Source of the DNA: Siphonodentalium dalli | Lineage: Eukaryota; Mollusca; Scaphopoda; Gadilida; Siphonodentaliidae | Assembly (NCBI GenBank): GCA_032622095.1 | Contig: CP136067.1 | Coordinates: 99,128,707 to 99,192,706 of the forward strand | DNA: 64,000 nt | Reading direction: 5' to 3' | Shown: piece after piece, positions 60,319 to 64,000 of the stretch | How the letters are laid out: each line of letters opens with the position of its first letter | Numbering within the stretch: the first letter of the stretch is position 1 | Notes under the pieces: generated by a model | Databases searched by the model: none | Seen by the model: only the letters and a program-made list of their open reading frames with translations | Told to the model about the DNA's origin: nothing | Position numbers and translations under genes: made by a program

Positions 60319-60444
60319 GAAATGTTTCCCTCGAGGGTAACAAGTGATTTGCGGTCCGCAATGTGACGCAACCTCAGCCAATCAGAAGAGAGGAAAATGG
60401 GATGAAGATAACAATATTACTTAGGACATGTTCAGATACTCAGT

Positions 60445-60844
60445 TTAACCCTTTACCCACCAAACCGGCCAAAACCGGCCAAATAAAGCTTCAACAGCCT
60501 AAAATATCTTCGGTCTGTCTCAATAGAACCATACAAATATGGATATCATTGGAACCGGCTCCTTGACCACATTGTGATAGTTACAGTTATGCCCTGTGCC
60601 AATGCATTCTCTTATATATGCGAGTCGACCATAGGTCGCCTCGCATATATAAGAGAATGCATTGGCCTAAAAAAAATATGTTTTTAACACTTTTTACCAT
60701 TTTTTCTTACATTCTTTAACAATTTTATAATTTGTAATGTGTTAAGCCAATGCATGCTCTTATATATGCGAGGCGACCTATGGTCGACTCGCATATATAA
60801 GAGAATGCATTGGCACAGGGCCGTTCTGTTGGGTAAAGGTTTAA
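60445..60844. mobile_element. piggyBac-like MITE with paired hairpins
   Basis: TTAA at 60445-60448 and 60841-60844, ends CCCTTTACCCACCA / TGTTGGGTAAAGG, hairpins at 60598-60666 and 60746-60814. Nearly the same sequence as 12695-13095. Confidence 0.85.
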
Positions 60845-61635
60845 CAAACGACCATATGTAGGTCATTCACATATCGTTTGTTGTACTTATTATCTGAATA
60901 TTAATTTCCCTGCAATAAATATAACTCCTTCTCAGTGTCATGCAGTAATCGTATCTGGTCACAGATACAATTTCGGAGGAAGTCCATTTTGCTGTTCCAA
61001 TATAATGGCAGATAAGATAAGATACGTTTTAATGATCTTCTAAATACACATTAGTGTAGGACAACCTACAAGTAAAGATAAAATAGACAAAGGAAATACA
61101 TGGTATATACGTGATATAACACGTACCAGATTAACAGAAATTAGTAAGAAGTAGAATATCAAATTATTAAATTATTACTGGACATAGGTCACCTGCGGAA
61201 GGATGCGATGTACCATATGGTACACTGCCACTTCCCAAGTCGACCAATACTCAGCATCAGTATGGCGTTTAATCAGGGTATAAGACCGTAAAGGAGTTGT
61301 CCGGCACTAGCAGGTGACATCGGGGATAGCATATAACAGTCCTACGACCATTTATTTCCATTGTGGTCCCCAGATCGGTTCTGTGTCAATATTCGAACCC
61401 ATGTTCAGACTGATACGCTTCCCAACTCTCGATGAAAGGGCTTCCTTTTAATGAAGTTCCCGTAGCCGATGTGGTTGGGTCGTGGATAAGGTCGACACAG
61501 TCTAGGCTAGACGATATGGGCGAAATTCGGTACCGATTTTCAAGCTTGATCTGAGGTACCTCTCAATGTGTCATTCTGATCGATACATACATGCATGGCC
61601 ATCTCGATAAGAAATGAGAATTTGTCCAGTGAATC
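60845..61635. other. Unannotated intergenic sequence
   Basis: No gene recognised. The stretch 60872-60900 resembles 6270-6300. Confidence 0.4.
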
Positions 61636-62106
61636 AAAGGTACTCAATCCGATCAGACGCTCCTAAATTACTATTTCTTTGGCTTCGGGGGGGGGGGGGG
61701 TAAAAATTATTTGATTCGAGTCGAGGAACCCACCCATCAAAGCTCAAGAGTGATCAGATATCGATTTTTGAAGTTTGTTATTTCTCGAGATGTGTAATAA
61801 TGTGGCCCAGAAACACGTGGTCAAACGGGAGGGTCTCGGACCCAATTGCGGATGAAGATGGATAACTCTATAATCAAGTGGTAATACGGTTAAATTTCGT
61901 GATACTTTTTTTGATAATAATGCCATATTTTGTTGAACAAAAATGTTGATAAATAACTAGTTTTGGGAAATTTGATACCATAGTTGACAGTGGTTAGCAT
62001 TATTTTGTTGCAATAAATCGATTCTGATAACTAAAGCGTATTTTGTCGAAATGTTGTTGTTGTATCTTGATGGTATGGGGACCGTCTGATCGGATTGAGT
62101 ACCTTT
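61636..62106. mobile_element. MITE with ~25-bp TIRs
   Basis: Ends AAAGGTACTCAATCCGATCA / TGATCGGATTGAGTACCTTT. A run of about 14 G lies inside (near 61687-61700). A diverged copy in the other orientation is at 16085-16550. No clear target duplication. Confidence 0.8.
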
Positions 62107-63122
62107 AAGCACATATGAAGCAATGGACACACATAGTGAGTCCCAGCCTGGAGTAAACTACATAATACCCACATATAAACTGGTGTCTGAGTGCACATAT
62201 TTACAAAGACTGAGTCCGTGCCTACATAACTCTGATATATTATCTGCTGTTGCTTATTTTTCCCAAAAATCCCTCCAGGTGAATATTGACCATTCTAATG
62301 TATACTTTTATAAATGTGTCGGATAAATAATTTAGTATAAAAACTGTAAATGTCATTTTCGTGTAATAAGTAGTGGTGTTGTCACACCATTATACGTCAC
62401 ATGCCATGCGTCGACTAGGGGGGTCTGGACAAAATTGGCAGACACGAGACTCAAAAAAATAATTTCCGACCTCAAGGTACCCACATGCACCCCTCTACTT
62501 GCAAAAAAATATTGTTTTCCTCGGCAAAATTTGGGACCCCCCCCCCCCCCTATCCCATATTTGACACTTTTAAATGCCGTCCTACCATACCATTTAGTCT
62601 TCACCATTATCATTGACTATTGATAAAAATAAATGGCGTGAAACAATTCTATCCCAATCTGCTTCAATGATATTAATATATGTAAGGTACTGTATTCTCA
62701 GAAACAAACGATGCATAACCCTGCCTAAACACCAAATCTAACCCCATTCAACATAATTTTGAGCATGATATTGTTGTAAAATCAGTGTTAAAACCAGGTA
62801 ACTTCTAGGTCCATGCGTATATTGTGTAGCAATGTGGTGACTGGTCGGGGGTCCACAGCCAGTCAGTACGCTAGAAACTATGGTTTGATGTATGGAATGA
62901 TGGGATATCACTACAAATGTTACTGTTTGTGTAGTACGCATGTCGCTCACACAGGGCTAATTGTTCTACGTCAATCTACGAGGCTAAAGCAATATTATAC
63001 CAATGTCATTCCATGACAACTGAGTCTCAGGCATATGCCTTTATTATTAATTTAAAAACAAAATTATATCGTAACTTAAAAATATAAAAGAAAACGTTAG
63101 GAAACATTATGAGACATATCTA
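62107..63122. other. Unannotated intergenic sequence
   Basis: No gene recognised; a poly-C run lies near 62537-62550. Confidence 0.4.
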
Positions 63123-63273
63123 CAGTAATGCCCAAAATAATTGACCCCTTAACCACAGCAGTATTATGGTGTAATTTTCAGGATTTAGTCGGAAATATGG
63201 CTTGTTGCTATTCATCGGAAAAAATACCCATAATTCTGCTGTGGTTAGTGGTCAATTGCTTTGGGCATTACTG
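63123..63273. mobile_element. Solo Tc1/mariner-like MITE related to the palindrome apex
   Basis: TA at 63121-63122 and 63274-63275; ends CAGTAATGCCCAAA / TTTGGGCATTACTG. The interior words 'ttaaccacagcag' and 'gtcggaaatatggcttgttg' are shared with the apex MITE. Its centre looks like the apex MITE after an internal deletion between 'ggaaa' and 'aaaagttacc'. Confidence 0.8.
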
Positions 63274-63275
63274 TA

Positions 63276-64000
63276 TTATACAGGTATCACTTCGAATCAT
63301 GCATCTTTCGCAGTTAAATATAACTTACTCAATAAAACCTTTTAGTCGGGGAGCCAATAAGGTCCACCTGCACCCCCCCGATGATTACAAATAACCTTAT
63401 TTTTATTGTTCCCTATGGTATCCAGATAAAGAATCCGGAATTCTCCGAAAAATAAAGGTGGCCCTACTAGGTGCTAGAGCCATTTGAATCCAAGATGGCC
63501 ACCATTTCCTCTAATTCCGACCAGCTGTATTTAATCGTTGTAATAGATCGGTTGTTAGCAAAAGACACAGACAAAATATATGCCATTTGTTGGTATGATG
63601 TCCTTCTTCAAAATGACGGCAAAAAATTTCGAAAAAAATTCAAAATGGCCGCCGAAAAATGACGTCATCTGCACGAAAATAGGAAATTTAATTAATATTT
63701 CACCATATCTTCCATTTTTCTTCACATTAATCATTAGTAAATGGCAATGTTTTTGAGACAGTCATCAAGCGTGATATTATAGCGTCATTTTAAGACATTT
63801 GCCATTGACGAGGGTTCCGTAATAGATACAGAAAGAGGATTTGAAAAAGAGGGGTAAATTTTTCGATTTTTTGCAAGACGATTTTGATAGTCATTTTATC
63901 GACAAACCACACAGGCTGTTAATAGAATGTCAACAACTATGTGCTTTATTTTATTGGACGGATGTTTTACTTCAATGGGAATGAAATTGGTGTAGAAAAT
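63276..64000. other. Unannotated sequence, likely repeat-derived
   Basis: 'ccaagatggccacc' and 'aaaatggccgccgaaaaatgacgtcat' style phrases resemble the wording of other 'GGCGGCCAT' repeats in this window, but I could not align them. The 63-codon frame at 63471-63662 lies within this. Confidence 0.35.

Noticed and set aside
59923-60381. 152-codon Lys/Phe-rich frame across the right terminus
   Set aside because: It reads through the A-rich subterminal repeat and out of the element into flanking DNA; it is not a plausible gene.
1-64000. tRNA or rRNA genes
   Set aside because: No cloverleaf with A/B boxes or rRNA-like stretch was recognised by eye; a covariance-model scan would be decisive but was not possible.

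Overview
The window is eukaryotic nuclear DNA, most likely from a marine invertebrate. I infer a mollusc or other lophotrochozoan, but the phylum is a weak call. It is AT-rich and gene-poor, full of MITEs, foldbacks and minisatellites. It holds one Toll-like-receptor gene with no visible intron, and there is no sign of operons or bacterial genes. Only two kinds of convincing protein gene are present: the Toll-like receptor (23.3-25.2 kb), broken by a frameshift, and three near-identical copies of a virus-type DNA-packaging ATPase (42.5-44.3, 53.8-55.6 and 56.4-58.1 kb). Nearly everything else is repetitive.

Layout. 0-23 kb is a mosaic of non-autonomous transposons: a 553-bp MITE with a 6-bp duplication, a CAT microsatellite, piggyBac-like MITEs with TTAA sites, a perfect 63-bp-stem hairpin, and a family of roughly 1-kb long terminal inverted repeats associated with a tgtatac-type minisatellite (8-11 kb and 18.2-22.2 kb). 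A paired-hairpin module recurs at six loci inside at least two unrelated host MITEs. The receptor follows, its stop codon touching the inverted repeat of another transposon (25.2-26.95 kb). From 28.26 to 36.25 kb lies a head-to-tail array of ten Helitron-like units (5' TC, 3' CTAG preceded by a hairpin). Six of the units form two copies of a three-unit higher-order repeat of about 2,516 bp.

The most interesting part is 35-60.3 kb. A segment with an 11,245-bp offset is tandemly duplicated. It carries the Helitron tail, a MITE pair, a hAT-like element, a hairpin and then a Polinton/Maverick-related element. The second copy of that element is complete: an almost perfect 8,693-bp palindrome (51620-60312). 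It begins AG, ends CT, and is flanked by the 6-bp direct repeat ACTGCC. Each arm carries one ATPase gene with its own TATA box and an AATAAA close to the stop, and the apex is a 252-bp palindromic Tc1/mariner-like MITE. The target-site duplication flanks the whole palindrome, so the element probably integrated already palindromic. A plausible source is a snapback product of protein-primed replication that folded at the MITE hairpin. The first copy has lost 3,472 bp of its right arm, including one ATPase gene, and is fused into Helitron satellite.

How the parts relate. No polymerase, integrase, protease or capsid gene of a Polinton is seen, so the ATPase element must have been moved by helpers. 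The Helitron array seems to have supplied one breakpoint of the large duplication. All distances and alignments were made by eye. Identity percentages, family names and expression were not computed, and an assembly artefact at the palindrome or duplication remains possible.
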